Source: Cristatella mucedo | Lineage: Eukaryota > Bryozoa > Phylactolaemata > Cristatellidae | Direction: 5' to 3' | NCBI GenBank assembly: GCA_009760855.2 | Contig: WPIO01000100.1 | Coordinates: 1,200,501 to 1,264,500, forward strand | Length of the DNA stretch: 64,000 nucleotides | Shown here: piece after piece, positions 10,256 through 59,370 of the stretch | Layout of the letters: each line of letters starts with the position of its first letter | Position numbering within the stretch: position 1 is the stretch's first letter | Translations under genes and position numbers: made by a program | Notes under the pieces: generated by a model | What the model saw: only the letters and a program-made list of their open reading frames with translations | Database searches by the model: none | What the model was told of the DNA's origin: nothing

Positions 10256-11508
10256 CTGCAAAGTCAATGCAGCCTCTCAACACCTTAGCCATGCGGATGC
10301 ACAGCTGCTGGGGTGGCAGGCAGCAGTGCCTCCCACTAGTAAAGTGGAGCATCGCTAACACGCCTGGGCCTCGGCAACGAAGAGGCCGCAAACAGCGGGA
10401 TCCATGGGAAGCGCTGCGTCGCTCAGCCTGGCGCCGAGTGAGCCCATCGCTCACCAGACTGGAGAGCGGCCGTGCTAAGCAGCAAGCGTCGAGCGCTGCG
10501 CCCCGGCAAGCAGCGGCGCAGCGGCACGGCGAGCCGACGCGCGTGCCCGAAGCGCACGCGGTCGATGCACAGCAGCTGCTCGTCTTACGGCGTTGCTCGG
10601 ATCCTGCTTGAATGCCGACTTCTGGTAGTCGGCGACGGCCTCGAAAAAGAAGCCGACGGCCCACAGCCCGTAGCCGACGTAGTCGGACCAGTGGCCCAGC
10701 GGAACGTCCTTCTTCTTGGAGTTGGCGATCAGCGTAGGCAGCAATGTCACAAAAACCCAGACGCCTGGAAACCGACGGCAGAGCGCGATCAGCTGTGCGC
10801 ACAGTACGTGCAGAGGTCGAGGTCGTCGCCAGGTCTGACGAAAAGGAGGCAGCTGCTGGGCAGACGAGAGGCTCGAGCCGCGGTGCCAGCGGCCAGATGA
10901 GCACGAGCAGTCCAGGTAGCACGAGGCGGTCACGACAAGGGCGATCAAGGTCACCGAGACCAACGTCCGGCAAAGGGAGGCGGCACGATAAAACGCTGTG
11001 TCACTAATGGAGAACGTTCAGTTGCCGTCCTGGACGAGGCACCGGCATGGCTCGCCAGTGCCGGGCCGGTTGAGTTCACAGCACACTGCTCACAAGGATC
11101 GGGTATTTGGGATTCTGCACATTGAGAAAATGTTGAACTTGTGATTCCTGCTGCTTAAGCATGCGATACGAGAAATCGCAGACGAAGCACCAGTGACATC
11201 GGCTCGTCTAGCAGGGTTTGCCAAAACCGATAAACACTGCATTGTCTACGGTCTAAGCATATGAACCAAAAGATAAAAACAGCCACTGTGTACAGCTGCT
11301 GCAGAGACGGTTGCTCTGTAGCAACCGTCTCTCTGCAGAACCGCTGGCTAACCAATTGCTTACAAGCTGTGAGGCCAATCCTCTCGAGGTCAGACAGCAT
11401 GCCCGAAATCACACCTGTCTTGTTGCCACAGACAAAGGACACTTCCTTTCCACCGTTTGGACTAGGCGGATACATACTTCTCTGCCTGCCATGTGGCCTG
11501 ATCGGACC

Positions 11509-11573
<65 letters not shown>

Positions 11574-14007
11574 ACCCTCTCTCTCTTGTACGGTGGCAGA
11601 ACAACAGTCATATCCTGACTCATGTTTTGCTAACCATCAACGAACACGCTTGCCAACAGCTCCTTGGTTACATCAAGCGGTCAATGCACGAGGGCTGCAG
11701 GGGGGCTGCAATTCGATGCACGCGGCCACACATGCAATAAAAGAATACCTTGCATGGCCCAGTATATTGCAAACAGAGAGGGATTGCCTCGCACTTTGTC
11801 AAAGCGACTGTCGTGTCCTTCTCGCAGCACGCGAGTGAACAAGTAAAAGCCGAGCCTGCAAAACGTAAAGACAATGAGGCTAGCATTCGATGGCTTCGGT
11901 TGACGAAGAAGTGCACAGACAGCAAATCTCTTTAGCAAGTAATTCCACGATTCAGCACCCACATCTTACAGAGACCCCTTATCGTGAAAAATTGCCATGA
12001 AACAGGTCCTGCATTAAATAAATAAAAATAAATAAATAAATAAATCCTAGCAGATTAAACAGCCACTTTTTGCATAGCGACAGAAGAGCCTTGACGGCTA
12101 TCACCACCGCTTGCAGTGGTGATAAAGAATCGCCCACCCAGGGAATCGGACCCACAACGTCGGGATCTAGGTCGTGAAAGCAACCACCTTACCTACGCAA
12201 CTTCTGGCATCGAGCAATCAGGTCCTACATCTCAACGGTATTTTTTTAATTTAACAGAAATTTGTACCTCTAAAAAATATATCATTTGCATAGCACCTTA
12301 AAAAAGCTTAATCCAGTCGCTTCACACATGCCACGGGGCTCAAGCCCACGACCCCGGTCATCAAATGCATTCACCATGACCTCGATCATCAAAAGCGAGC
12401 ACTCTAACCCCGGGGCAATCTAAACAAATGCCAGCTGATTTAACAACCTCTTTTTGTATAGCAGCAGATGAGCCTTAAAAGCTACCACCACCGTTTGCAT
12501 CGGCAATATAGGATCGCCTACTACAAGATTCGAACCCACACCTCGGGACCGAAGTCGAAAATCAACCACCGTAGCTTGCATGCAATTACGGCTCACCGAT
12601 CTATTCACGTGACCTACTCACACAACCAGAATAGCGAAAATCCTCGAATTGACATTTGTGAACGTGTCAGATGCAACAGAGAGACTAGCAACATAGCAGC
12701 TCGAACTATGGTGCAAGCCTTGCTGAATGCTAGGTCGACTAAGAATTGATTCGTTAAAGCTTGCACGGCCAGTCGTCATATTCGAACCCTTTCGAATCTT
12801 TGCCGAGAAGGTAAGGTGTTCACACTTCACGACCCGGGTCGTGGGATCGAGTCCTGCAGAGGGCAACTCCGAAAACCCCACCGTAAGTAGGGCGATCGCT
12901 GCTAAGGCCCCTTTACCGCTATATAAATATGGCGGCAGTTGCATAGGCCGGCCTTAACGCTGTTACTTTTCCAACATTCCCGAATTAGAGGCTGCATGAC
13001 CCGATGCTCTACCGGCAAGTTCACTGACGTTCCTGTATAGTAAGTAGCACACTGCCGAAAGGTTGGCCAGCACAGCCCAGCTTTAATCACGATAAATTTA
13101 GGGTTTTTCTAAAAAAAAACAGGCTGCGACATCGTTACGAGTCGTCACTCAGCGAGGGCTTCCGGTCTCAGAGCCGATGCACGTGCACCCTCTCACTGGG
13201 TCACCATTCCCGACTTGCCGCGTTGGCCTAGCTAGCCACTTCGCCTGCAGGCCTGCAATGATAGCGCACGGCTGGCGCTCTAACACGTGTTATGTCACGC
13301 AGCATCTCGCTTACATCTCGCAAAACGCCTGCTGCAGGCGGCCGGCGGCGGAGGCAGCAGAGGCAGAGGCCAACGCATTCTTACGCTACAAGCTGCTACC
13401 TGACTGCCCAGGTGCCCACACAGGCCGACTGCAGCTTCTGCCGATTCGACCCTGCGCCCCAGCCGAAGCTCTTGTACGTCAGGTACAGATACGTCGCGGA
13501 GCCTGCAAAACGAAACGCCTCCGCCATCGGAAGGAAAACGACGCTGGGCACTCCGATCAGGCTCGCGTCGGCAGCCGCTTCTCCACGAACGCGTCACGAC
13601 TGCTGCGTGCGCGCCGCGGAAGTCGCTCCGCAAACGCCTTGGCGGTCGCGCTTCGGTCACCGCCGCGATGCGTGAGGTATTAACACGGGCGACGGAGGGG
13701 CGAGAGGAAGCATGTCGCGCGGCAATACACGGCCGCCCCAACTGCGCAGGAGAAAATAACCACGCGAGAAGACCGATACCCCGAGCGGCGAGAGACCTTC
13801 GCTTCCCGAATCAGTACGGCACCGGTTGCATCGGCGAAATTCACGTGCGAGCGCCATCGCGCCCGGCGCCTTACCGGCAAGGTCGTAGAACTTCTCGGTT
13901 TTAAGAGCGGCTGCAGCCAGAAAGCAGGCGCCCTGAATTCCGAAGTCAATACCGGCGCTTTTAATCAGCACACTTACTACAGGGCTGCTCAGCAATCTGG
14001 CAAACAT
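9968..14007 (-). CDS. DUF1295 / steroid 5-alpha-reductase-like membrane protein, five exons
   Basis: Exons: 14007-13875, 13502-13400, 11855-11749, 10764-10589 and 10255-9968. All four junctions have GT and AG ends, and the phases join exactly. The product is 268 residues. It is a multi-pass, hydrophobic protein of the DUF1295 family, which shares a C-terminal fold with steroid 5-alpha reductases; its substrate is unknown. Landmarks are IDFGIQGACFLAAAALKTEK then FYDLAG at the N terminus, VLREGHDSRFDKVR in the middle, WVFVTLLP, and FFFEAVADYQKSAFK. The family signature GLWSLSRYPNYFGE lies around residues 180-193. The family is usually predicted to be in the endoplasmic reticulum or another internal membrane. 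The ATG at 14007 is the only in-frame start before the conserved part. Introns 2 and 3 carry SINEs, a (CT)n tract and a hairpin. Confidence 0.93.
10589..10764 (-). CDS. DUF1295 gene exon 4
   Basis: Encodes VWVFVTLLPTLIANSKKKD, then a hydrophobic segment and FFFEAVADYQKSAFKQDPSN. The donor is GCC|GTAAGA. Confidence 0.93.
11303..11336. repeat. 13-bp perfect hairpin in DUF1295 intron 3
   Basis: AGAGACGGTTGCT (11303-11315) and its exact reverse complement (11320-11332) flank a CTGT loop. Two further base pairs form beyond a two-base bulge. Confidence 0.95.
11511..11569. repeat. (CT)n microsatellite
   Basis: Uninterrupted CT dinucleotides over about 58 bases inside intron 3 of the DUF1295 gene. 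Confidence 0.97.
11749..11855 (-). CDS. DUF1295 gene exon 3
   Basis: Encodes LGFYLFTRVLREGHDSRF and DKVRGNPSLFAIYWAMQ, a conserved stretch of the family. The acceptor is TTTTGCAG and the donor is CAAG|GTATTC. Confidence 0.93.
12035..12200 (-). mobile_element. tRNA-derived SINE (SINE-1)
   Basis: The minus strand carries the SINE-1 body, ending in AGGATTTATTTATTTA-like sequence with TAAA repeats (about 12016-12045). The B-box region is mutated (GGTCCGATTCC). It lies in intron 2 of the DUF1295 gene. Confidence 0.8.
12265..12422 (-). mobile_element. SINE-2, decayed
   Basis: The tail has GCTATGCAAATGAT and GTGTGAAGCGACTGG on the minus strand. The head has a degenerate B box (GGGCTTGAGCCC). Compare the copies at 4622 and 45545. 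Confidence 0.65.
12425..12590 (-). mobile_element. tRNA-derived SINE (SINE-1), diverged
   Basis: It has TTTTGTATAGC near the 3' side and the B-box-like GGTTCGAATC on the minus strand, with base changes throughout the body. The third SINE copy in a row in this intron. Confidence 0.7.
12790..12930 (+). mobile_element. tRNA-headed SINE, plus-strand variant
   Basis: It has an AGAAGGTAAGGTGTTC A-box region, a perfect palindrome CACGACCCGGGTCGTG and a B-box-like GGGATCGAGTCC. It ends in a short tail with GCTATATAAATATG. Related to the heads at 40020 and 60170. Confidence 0.65.
13400..13502 (-). CDS. DUF1295 gene exon 2
   Basis: Encodes SATYLYLTYKSFGWGAGSNR and QKLQSACVGTWAV. The acceptor is TTTTGCAG and the donor is TCAG|GTAGCA. 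It supplies the second membrane segment region. Confidence 0.9.
13875..14007 (-). CDS. DUF1295 gene exon 1
   Basis: 44 codons plus one base, starting MFARLLSSPVVSVLIKSAG and ending FYDLA. The donor is GCCG|GTAAGG. Confidence 0.92.
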
Positions 14008-15522
14008 TCTCGCTTCGGGTGCTATAGGCCACGAATCCAGATACGCAGCGTACGGGGGGGGGGAGGATACGATAGCAGTTAGGTAATGTGTTTGTCCGCC
14101 GCAATGGAAAGCCTACCATTAGTAAATGTTTGCATCCGGTATATTTGTATTACGCGTTCACATGGTCAGTTTTTCATCTGCGGATTTTTCGTCCGTCATT
14201 TTTCTGTCGATACAGGCAAGGAGGTTAGGTCATAGACAAGCCAAGGGTTTCGGCCACGACGCATCAACGCCTACCCTAGGGCCCCGCCACGGTACCCGAT
14301 CATTTGCCACTGCAGACAATTGCCACAGATTCCGGAAGTAGCACATCTCCGTTTCAGAAAAGCTTTCTTCTGCGCAGGAAATCACTATAATTTTAGATTT
14401 ATAGAAATAAGTTTACTTAAAGGGCGATGTCATGCCAATTTTATTTGTCATGATTGTGCGAGCAGAATCACGTTTGGCCCGTGATGGCCCCCTTCACAGT
14501 GAGCACCATCTCAAAAATTGCGTCGCACGTCTTCATTGAAATTAGATAAAAAAAATTAGTGCATGTGATAATACTGTGTAGACACCGATCTTCAGGTTAT
14601 GGGTGCAAGTTGAACAGCTTAGAAGGCGCCGTACAGCCGACAAGCAAGAAACGTAGTTCTGTTCGCCGCACGTTTGGCGTCGGAATTTTCAGCTGGTGTG
14701 GCTTCGGTCCCGAACATTTCAACTACGGAGTGAATATTCCTGAGCAGTGTTTCGCAGCGGTGTGCTGCAATCGGTTGCATTGATCCGACAAACAACTAGT
14801 GCCTGCCTATCCTGAGCTTGGCATGACAACTGCCGATGTCACAAGCTTAGCGGTGCATGTTCAACCGGATCCACACATTCTGCAGACTCAGTTTGACAGC
14901 AGAGTTAGACCATCCAAGATGTTTTTTGCAGATAGGAAAGAGGGCTTGCAATCGTCGGCTTCAGTGTGGGCGTGGCTGAGCAGGGAGTGTGGAGGCTGTG
15001 GTACAGCACCCGATGCTTTGGCGATTTAATCTCCGCTCGACGCGTGTCATCGCAGCCGTGGGGATTTCAGCTGTACTCGTTTATCTGATTATTTCCCATG
15101 CTGGATGTGGAGTATGATCCGCTAGCTTTTTTTGGCTACGTGTTCTATAGGACTGAGTAAACTGTTTCAGTTTGCCCAGTCACGTGTCTCCAATCATGTC
15201 GCCTTGCACTCTCGACCTGCGAAGCATCTCAGCCCCTCGCAAGCTGCTGCCACTCCTATCGGCTCCTGGGCTGCTTCCATGCTTGCAAGCGTCCATCAAT
15301 CCTCGCCGATGGCCCGTCTGCCCCTTCCTTCATGCAATGCAGCCCTCTCTTGGGGCCGTCGGTCGGCCCTGCTTCCCTGCAGCTCGTGCCTCCGCCCACC
15401 CACAGGCGCCGGCTCGCTGCAATCCCGGGGAACGTCGCGCACTCCGACACGGCCCCTCAGAATTTTGACGAGTTTTTACCTTTTTTTTACGAATCCTCGT
15501 TTGGTGCTGATGCTATGATAGC
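14008..15522. other. 5' flank of the DUF1295 gene and intergenic DNA
   Basis: The first 50 bases end in a G-run (about 14055). CpG density is highest between about 13540 and 13870, in intron 1 of that gene. No coding similarity or repeat family was recognised up to 15522. Confidence 0.35.
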
Positions 15523-15990
15523 CCGGCTGATTTGAACCAGTAGACCAATTTCGTGAAGAAATCGACGGGCTGCTGAGGCCGAGTGTTCAGCCTACACCAG
15601 CAGGGGACCTTTTTCATACAAAACAGGCTCTGTGCAATGTGTTGCAGCAGAAAAGAAAACGCAGAAGGTGGTGGCCTCAGGGCCTGGCCAGACAAGTGAG
15701 GACATATGAGAATCGTAGTGAGACGACGTCACACTAAATACCCACATACCAACAGCATGTGCGTTTGTTTTTTGGGCTGTCTGAAGATATTTTGAAATGC
15801 TGCCCATAACTTGTACACTGGGCATCGTAGAAAGGACTCATCGTGCAAACGAACTTACTGTCACTGCAGCCCAGGCCATACTGAGAGGAGTATTTGCTCT
15901 GAGTGCAGGTGTCCTACAGTATTGCCACTCAAGTCAGTCAAATTTCTCATGTGCGAAGTGCACTGGCCGCATGCTCACGCTCATTAGTTC
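15523..15990 (+). repeat. Unclassified dispersed repeat, copy 1
   Basis: Shares a long collinear similarity with 53865-54330. Common words include CAGGCTCTGTG/CAGGTTCTGTG, GTGTTGCAGCAGAA/GTGCTGCAGCAGAA, CTGGCCAGACAAG and CATAACTT/CGTAACTT. Orientation is arbitrary. On the minus strand both copies can be read as related peptides containing LLQHI and PQ(Q/P)PVD, so it may derive from a transposon coding region. I could not assign a class. Confidence 0.75.
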
Positions 15991-16822
15991 AGCATTTCGC
16001 AGATATATTTCCCCGAAATATCAGAGCGGGTTTAATATTCATTTGTACTCAAAACGAATTAGGACTTGCTTTCAGGGAATGCCTTATTTTTCATGCACGT
16101 CCATCTACATGCATTCATGAATGACGACCTACATTTATTCATATGCAAACATTTGTCTTTATTCGAATATAGTCACTTCATCTTTCACTTGCAACATCGT
16201 CATATATCTCCAAATCCCGAATTCCAGCCTGAATTTTTAGCGAATCCATTTCTTATAGAGCCGTTGGCACAATGTCTCATGTCTAGCAAACAGAGCTCAC
16301 CTTACATGAACAATTCTGGTCCATGCAATCAGTTTGTAGTGCATTGGCAATACTGCTGTCATTAATTTTATCCCATGAATTCTACCAACAAGTTACGACC
16401 TCTTGCAGGCTAGGCTTTACAAAGTGTTTTCATGCCCACCATCTTATTTTCAATGCAGTCATTGTCTTCCATGCGAAAATGGTCCTTGAATAGCTGGTTT
16501 ATAGAAATCTTACGAATCTTGAGATAGGCAGTATGTCCTGTGCGAATTATTATTGTCTGTATTCTTGCCTGCAAGATAAAATCTTCATGTCTTTAGCACG
16601 GCCTGTGCCGGCAGAATCGCAGACTAGCAGACCTCTTAAAGCCACCTCAAAAGACAAGTGGCAGCATTAAATCAACCCACTTCCTCATAAGTGCTTGGAT
16701 CCATCAGGCTTTTTCGGTTTCAAGAACATAAATGCCCGAAACGCGTTTAAGCTTACATTTCTTGCCCTTAGCAAGGATTTCAGGCGGCCATTCTGTCAAC
16801 CCAGATTAATTGTCAAACTTCA
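15991..16822. other. Intergenic, no gene seen
   Basis: AT-rich sequence without recognisable coding or repeat similarity. Confidence 0.4.
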
Positions 16823-16925
16823 GGTAATAATAATAATGCACTTGATAAAGCGCCCCCCCCGGAGAACTCGATCTCTTTCTAGGCGCTGTACATCTACTGC
16901 AAAGGAAAAACAATCGGGCGGTTAA
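16823..16925 (-). mobile_element. LINE-B 3' tail
   Basis: AATAATAATAATGCACTTGA followed by AAAGCGCC and CTCTTTCTAGGCGCTGTACA is the complement of the LINE-B 3' end with its ATT-repeat tail. Confidence 0.85.
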
Positions 16926-17937
16926 GTATTAATTTAAGCGCACCTTTGTAACCAGAGGAAAGAGGAAGGAATGTGGATTGACAAGGCATCGTTCTACTGT
17001 CATTTTTAAGATGCTTGACCCACTTGCAGCACTACAGTATCTTTCATGGCAATCATATTGGATTGGAGTTGGTATTTAGAAAAGTCTATGCCATCAGAAA
17101 GAGATTGGAATACAACTGCAAATTTAATAACTTCAGTACCTTCCAGCTTAAACTGTGTTGTGGATCTTCTTAGTTACACTCCATTTGACTGACGGAAGTC
17201 ATCTAGCCAGCAATATAATCTATTGTGATGCTTTTTTGAATTCTTCTGGGGATATTTCAAATTTGGGTGCCATTGCAAGGGCAAATGCTTAAACTCCAGC
17301 CCTACACAGGACTAGAGCCTTTACTTGCCTGTCAACACTCCGTTCACAGATGTATGACGGTCATGTCTTCAAGCTCAGGAAATAATGGTTGCCGACCTAA
17401 TCCACATTTCTGCTCCACGTCACGCTTCGTCCAGTTTCCTCGTCCACCCGTTGACTAAGATTTAACATACATTGCTTGCCATTTTCGGACCGTTCGGAGA
17501 TCAAACCTCTTTGCAGAAAGCCGTAAGATTATTGCCCTGTGGGGGCTATCAAGATTCCCTTTTTGTTGAACTCGACAGACTAGCTCTTTCCTTTTGCACT
17601 CATCTCGTCTGGGCTAAAAAAAGATAATCCATTTAAGTCAATAGTTATGTCATGTGTTAAGCCATTATGACTTGCTTGTGCCAAGTCCCATGGCGATTGC
17701 TCCATTCGTTTGCCATCTGAGCACTTCTTTATACAAATACTGGGGAAGATAATCCATATATTGCTCAAGTTTCTCCTTATTATTGGGGCTTATTTTTGGG
17801 GCAGGGCTTATATTACAAGCATCCTTTAAAATCTTGCTAGGGGTTATTTTCAAATTAGGTCTTTTTCGGGATACGGTAATTGTCATATTGTCAGGCGATG
17901 GATAGATTGCATAAACATGGAGATAGAGAACACATAC
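16926..17937. other. Intergenic, no gene seen
   Basis: Nothing recognisable apart from short unsupported reading frames. Confidence 0.4.
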
Positions 17938-18145
<208 letters not shown>

Positions 18146-18174
18146 GTCTTAAGAACCAGATTGGGGCTCGCATA

Positions 18175-18482
18175 CATCCCCTGACTTGACCACATTTAAA
18201 AAGAACTTAAAAACACCTATTTAGGACAGCATTTACTGGGTCCCTGTGATTCGTCCTTCATGTGCTTATGCGTGCTGACACTGTGCATGCTGCCACTAAC
18301 CACATTTGCATGCTGACCCTGTGCATGTCACCCCTAACCATGTTATTCATTTTGATTGTTTTTCAAGCATGATTTTACTTACCATTCAATTGCATTTCCC
18401 TGTGCAGCAAATGTAAAGCGCCTAGAAAGAGATTAAGTTCTCTGAGGGCGCTTTATCAAGTGCATTATTATTATTATTATTA
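18175..18482 (+). mobile_element. LINE-B 3' end with ATT tail
   Basis: It starts with the last ORF2 codons (DLTTFKKNLKT-like, from 18180) and continues through the 3' untranslated region. It ends GTAAAGCGCCTAGAAAGAGA, a CTCTGAGGGCGCTTTATCAA segment and (ATT)n at 18466-18482. Confidence 0.9.
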
Positions 18483-19476
18483 AACCAAAGAGTTCAAGAG
18501 AGATGCATGCATATGAACTTCACACGTGAAAACAGCACCGAAAGGTGCCCACGAGCAAATGGCACAAGTGATGAGTCACGAGTGTCACGGACAAGTTTAT
18601 ACTTAAGTCAATACGACTCAGCACTGTCTGTCTCAGCTGCACAAGCAACACGTGGGGGTGTGCATGTGTGTGCACATGTGTGCTCGTGCGGGGGTTCGTT
18701 CGTGGATAAGCACGTTCAGGGTGTGCACATGCACCCGAAGTGAACGTATCTTCATATGGATGGAGAATGAGCAACTGCTAAGTCATAGTTACATTTATTT
18801 ATATTCAAATCTCTTTTCTATGTCATTCGTACACCGTAGGTCGCTTTGCCTCACCGTCAGGTTTCGTCAAAGTGCACAGCACCATTTCTGACTAAGGCAA
18901 GGACGGTAAGGGCTCACAATAAATTACTCTCAAACTCACTGTTGGCCTGGGCCTCGCCCGGTCAGTCAGTTTGGTGTCAGGAGACATGGCCCAGCAAAGA
19001 TAAGCCCACAGCCCCAAAACGACTCTTAAAGCACTGCAGAAGAATAATATCCTTAGTAGCGAGCGGTTAATCAAACACGCGAGTTGCGGTTTAAGCAAGA
19101 CTGCATAGTAGTGCGCCTGCACGCCCACAGACTGCACTGCCACGTGCACAATCGCAGCTGCGGCTGCCTCGGGCCTCCTCCCTATCCTCCTCCTTCTTAG
19201 AAGAGCTGGCCGAAGCCTCATCCGAGTGCAGCAGGACAGAGCTGCTCTGCGCCCCAAACACATTAACGCCGCACAGCAAGGACAGCAACACCAGCGCGAC
19301 GCTGGGGCACATCTCGCAGCAGCTGCCGAGCACACTCGGGCGGGCGCAGCATCCCGGCACAGCGGCATTCAGGCGAGTGCAGGCGAGTCGTCGCTGCCAA
19401 GCCAGTCTGCTGACTGACTGGCTTGGCAGGTCAGCCCGACCACCGCCTGAGCTGGTCTCCCACACACACATCCGGG
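18483..19476. other. 3' flank of WDR7
   Basis: No coding similarity. A minus-strand AATAAA lies at about 18794-18799, some 680 bases beyond the WDR7 stop, and is a possible poly(A) signal. A 13-bp perfect hairpin lies at 19395-19428. Confidence 0.35.
19395..19428. repeat. 13-bp perfect hairpin downstream of the WDR7 stop
   Basis: TGCCAAGCCAGTC (19395-19407) and its exact reverse complement (19416-19428) flank an 8-base loop. It would lie in the WDR7 3' UTR. Confidence 0.95.
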
Positions 19477-57125
<37,649 letters not shown>

Positions 57126-57129
57126 CCGA

Positions 57130-57305
57130 GATTTTAATAATAATGATAATAACGATGCGCGTAATATAGCCCCCCAGAGAACTAATTCTCTTTCTAAGCA
57201 CTTAAAATTTGCTCCAAAGAAAGCACAATTGAATGGTTAGTGGTAGCATGCTCAATGACAAGCTTAAAATGGTTAGAGTTGACATGCACAGAGTCAGTTT
57301 TGTCA
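57130..57305 (-). mobile_element. LINE-B 3' end
   Basis: Degenerate ATT tail (TAATAATGATAATAACGATG), then CAGAGAACTAATTCTCTTTC and 3' untranslated sequence in minus orientation. Confidence 0.82.
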
Positions 57306-57720
57306 TTCATTTTTACGTCACTTCGTTCTCTTGCTCCAGCCAACCTATCAGAACTACTTCCCAATCAGGCTGGGCATCGTACCGCATGCCCGTCTGACTC
57401 AAGTCGTTCAGCGCGCCTCGAGCCAGCCTCAAACTCTTTGGAGACCGCGCCTTTACTAGGTACGCTCTCAAAGCCAGGAACTCACTCCCGATTGACGTCA
57501 CAACAAGGTCTGACTTGACAAAATTTAAAAAGAAGCTAAAGACGCGCTTTTTCCTTACAGCGTAAGCCGGGTCCTCGTGAATGGTCCTTTGCATGTTTTC
57601 GCGTGCCAACGCTAAGCTTTGCACCACTAATCATATCGGCAAGCTTCCTTTTCAGTATATGTAAAGTGCCGAGGAAGAGATTAAGTTATCTGAACATGCT
57701 AAACTAATGGATTGATATAA
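57306..57720 (+). mobile_element. LINE-B fragment, head to head with the previous one
   Basis: FTSLRSLAPANLSELLPNQA, then SKPGTHSRLTSQQGLT-region sequence and its own 3' end, GTAAAGTGCCGAGGAAGAGA. Each copy has its own 3' terminus, so these are two insertions. Confidence 0.82.
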
Positions 57721-57799
57721 ATAGTATTACTACTACACTATATAATTTCAGCACTTTATTTAATTTCACCGCCTCACTACTTTAATTTACTACTAAAAT

Positions 57800-58420
57800 C
57801 ATTTCAGCACATTACCGCAACTCTCCATTATACTTGCGCAGTCCGGACGAGCCGCGGCTGGCTACCGGCTCTCCGCATGCCAACGTCACCTTCATGGCTT
57901 TCGCTACCTCGCGGGCGCTTGCCTCGTTGCACACCATCTGCACGTGGCAAACCGTCACAGCCTGGATCGCCGTCGCCACGTACCACACGGCGGCATCCTG
58001 GAAAACCGTAGTAGCCCGGCACACCGTCGGCGATTACCGATCCTGCTTTCGGTCCCTTCTGTTGCCGCCCTCTCTCCGACGAGCTTTAGCTAACTCAGCG
58101 CTCAGCAGTCGCGCTTTGCCTACCGGGCTAGCCAGCGCCGTTACCAGAGCCTCGCGAAGCAGACGGTAGTCATCCTCGATTGTCTTCGGCATGTAAGAAA
58201 GAAAAGAGTACACATAGAAGACGCTTCCTTCCAAGAAGAGAGGCAGATACTTGTGCCAGATTGTCGGATTGACACCGCACAGCTCGAGCCTCCGCTCCGA
58301 GTCAAGCAGCCAGGTTGCGAAGTCATCACCAGCTGGAAATTGCTCGAGCAGCATTGCTGTAGGCCGCCGCCGGAAATAGCTTGCAGCTTGAGCTATCGTC
58401 GCGAACGTCACAGAACGCTA
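57800..58420 (-). pseudogene. Gag-like retroelement remnant
   Basis: The minus-strand frame from about 58411 to 58034 contains FPAGDDFATWLLDSERRLEL, then YLPLFLEGSVFYVYSFL and EDDYRLLREALVTAL. This pattern (aromatic-WL-ER-ELCG ... LPLFL-G-A-Y ... DY--L--AL) is typical of Ty3/gypsy-type gag proteins. The first ATG in frame is at 58354. The frame ends at 58034. The sequence down to 57812 is open in two other frames without a recognisable zinc knuckle, protease or polymerase. It could be a fragment of an LTR element or of a domesticated gag gene; nothing here decides between them. It is more GC-rich than its surroundings. Confidence 0.6.
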
Positions 58421-58669
58421 GCCGACGAGCAGCACCGCCAGGTTTATTTCACCTACACGTGGAGCACGTGGACTCGTCCTCGTCCCTGCTCGCCCACCGG
58501 AGTGCCCCCCCCCCCGATTCCCTCGTCATAACAATCACCAATAGCACGTCCCGGCTGCCTACCACATCGAGTGTCACAGCCCACTCGTACAGCGATCAGG
58601 GGCAGTGTCATCAATTGAATGAAATCGCAGAAAGATATCTATTTAGTGCGAGGAGCGCCTAGATGGCGA

Positions 58670-59225
58670 GCTTCTGGGGAGCTGGTAGTGGGAGGGCACA
58701 CCTGAGGAGCAAGAAGCTCGTATAGGTCAAGGCTGATGCGTGCGTGCTAAGCGACGTGCAAGCAGACCGAGGAGGACCTTGCAATCAATTCGATCCTTAG
58801 TAGGTAGCCAGTGAAGCTCAGGCGGAAGAGTGTTGTGATGTGGCAGCTACGCCATTTGCTGCAGACCAGACGACCTGGAACGTTGTGCACCAGTTTTAGA
58901 CGATCAAGGTCACCTGCTAGGAGTCCTGAATAAAGAAAATTGCAGTAATCTAGAAGAGTGGTCGGAAACGCATGATTTGGTTTGGCCTTCTTATATGCTG
59001 CAACTAATCTTACTATGCACGTTGACACCGCATATTATCGCTAGCCTTATGGTTATGCTTCTCTTATTCTCTTACACATCCTGGAATGTAAAGCGCCTAG
59101 GAAGAGATTAAGTTCTCTGGTGGCGCTATATAAATGTATTATTATTATGATTATGATTGCCTAAGTAAGACCTGATTTTGGCAGTGTTCCTAAGCTGGAA
59201 GTAGTCCGACTTGTAGAGGGGGAAT
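58670..59225 (-). mobile_element. LINE-B fragment interrupted by a second LINE tail
   Basis: DYCNFLYSGLLAGDLDRLKL and VHNVPGRLVCSKWRSCHITT read on the minus strand. The sequence breaks near 59030 and resumes at about 59158 (CCTAAGTAAGACCTGATTTT). Confidence 0.82.
59040..59158 (+). mobile_element. LINE-B 3' end nested in an opposite-strand LINE-B
   Basis: GTAAAGCGCCTAGGAAGAGA, TTAAGTTCTCTGGTGGCGCT, then ATATAAATG and ATT repeats. Confidence 0.82.
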
Positions 59226-59227
59226 AT

Positions 59228-59321
59228 GTGACGTTTAATGAACTTCGTCGTGGCTTCGAGCCCTATGGTATACGGAAAGCGCCTAAATAAAGATTAAGCT
59301 CTCTTAGGGCGTTATATAAAT

Positions 59322-59325
<4 letters not shown>
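59228..59325 (+). mobile_element. SINE-2, 5'-truncated
   Basis: GTGGCTTCGAGCCCTATGG (B-box region), GGAAAGCGCCTAAATAAAGA, CTCTTAGGGCGTTATATAAA. Confidence 0.75.
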
Positions 59326-59357
<32 letters not shown>

Positions 59358-59370
59358 CATGTGTGTGTGA
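59325..59370. repeat. (TA)n(TG)n microsatellite
   Basis: TA units followed by TG units, directly after the SINE-2 end. Confidence 0.95.

Noticed and set aside
57130..57720. LINE twin-priming inversion
   Set aside because: Both inverted halves carry their own LINE-B 3' end, so they are two separate insertions.
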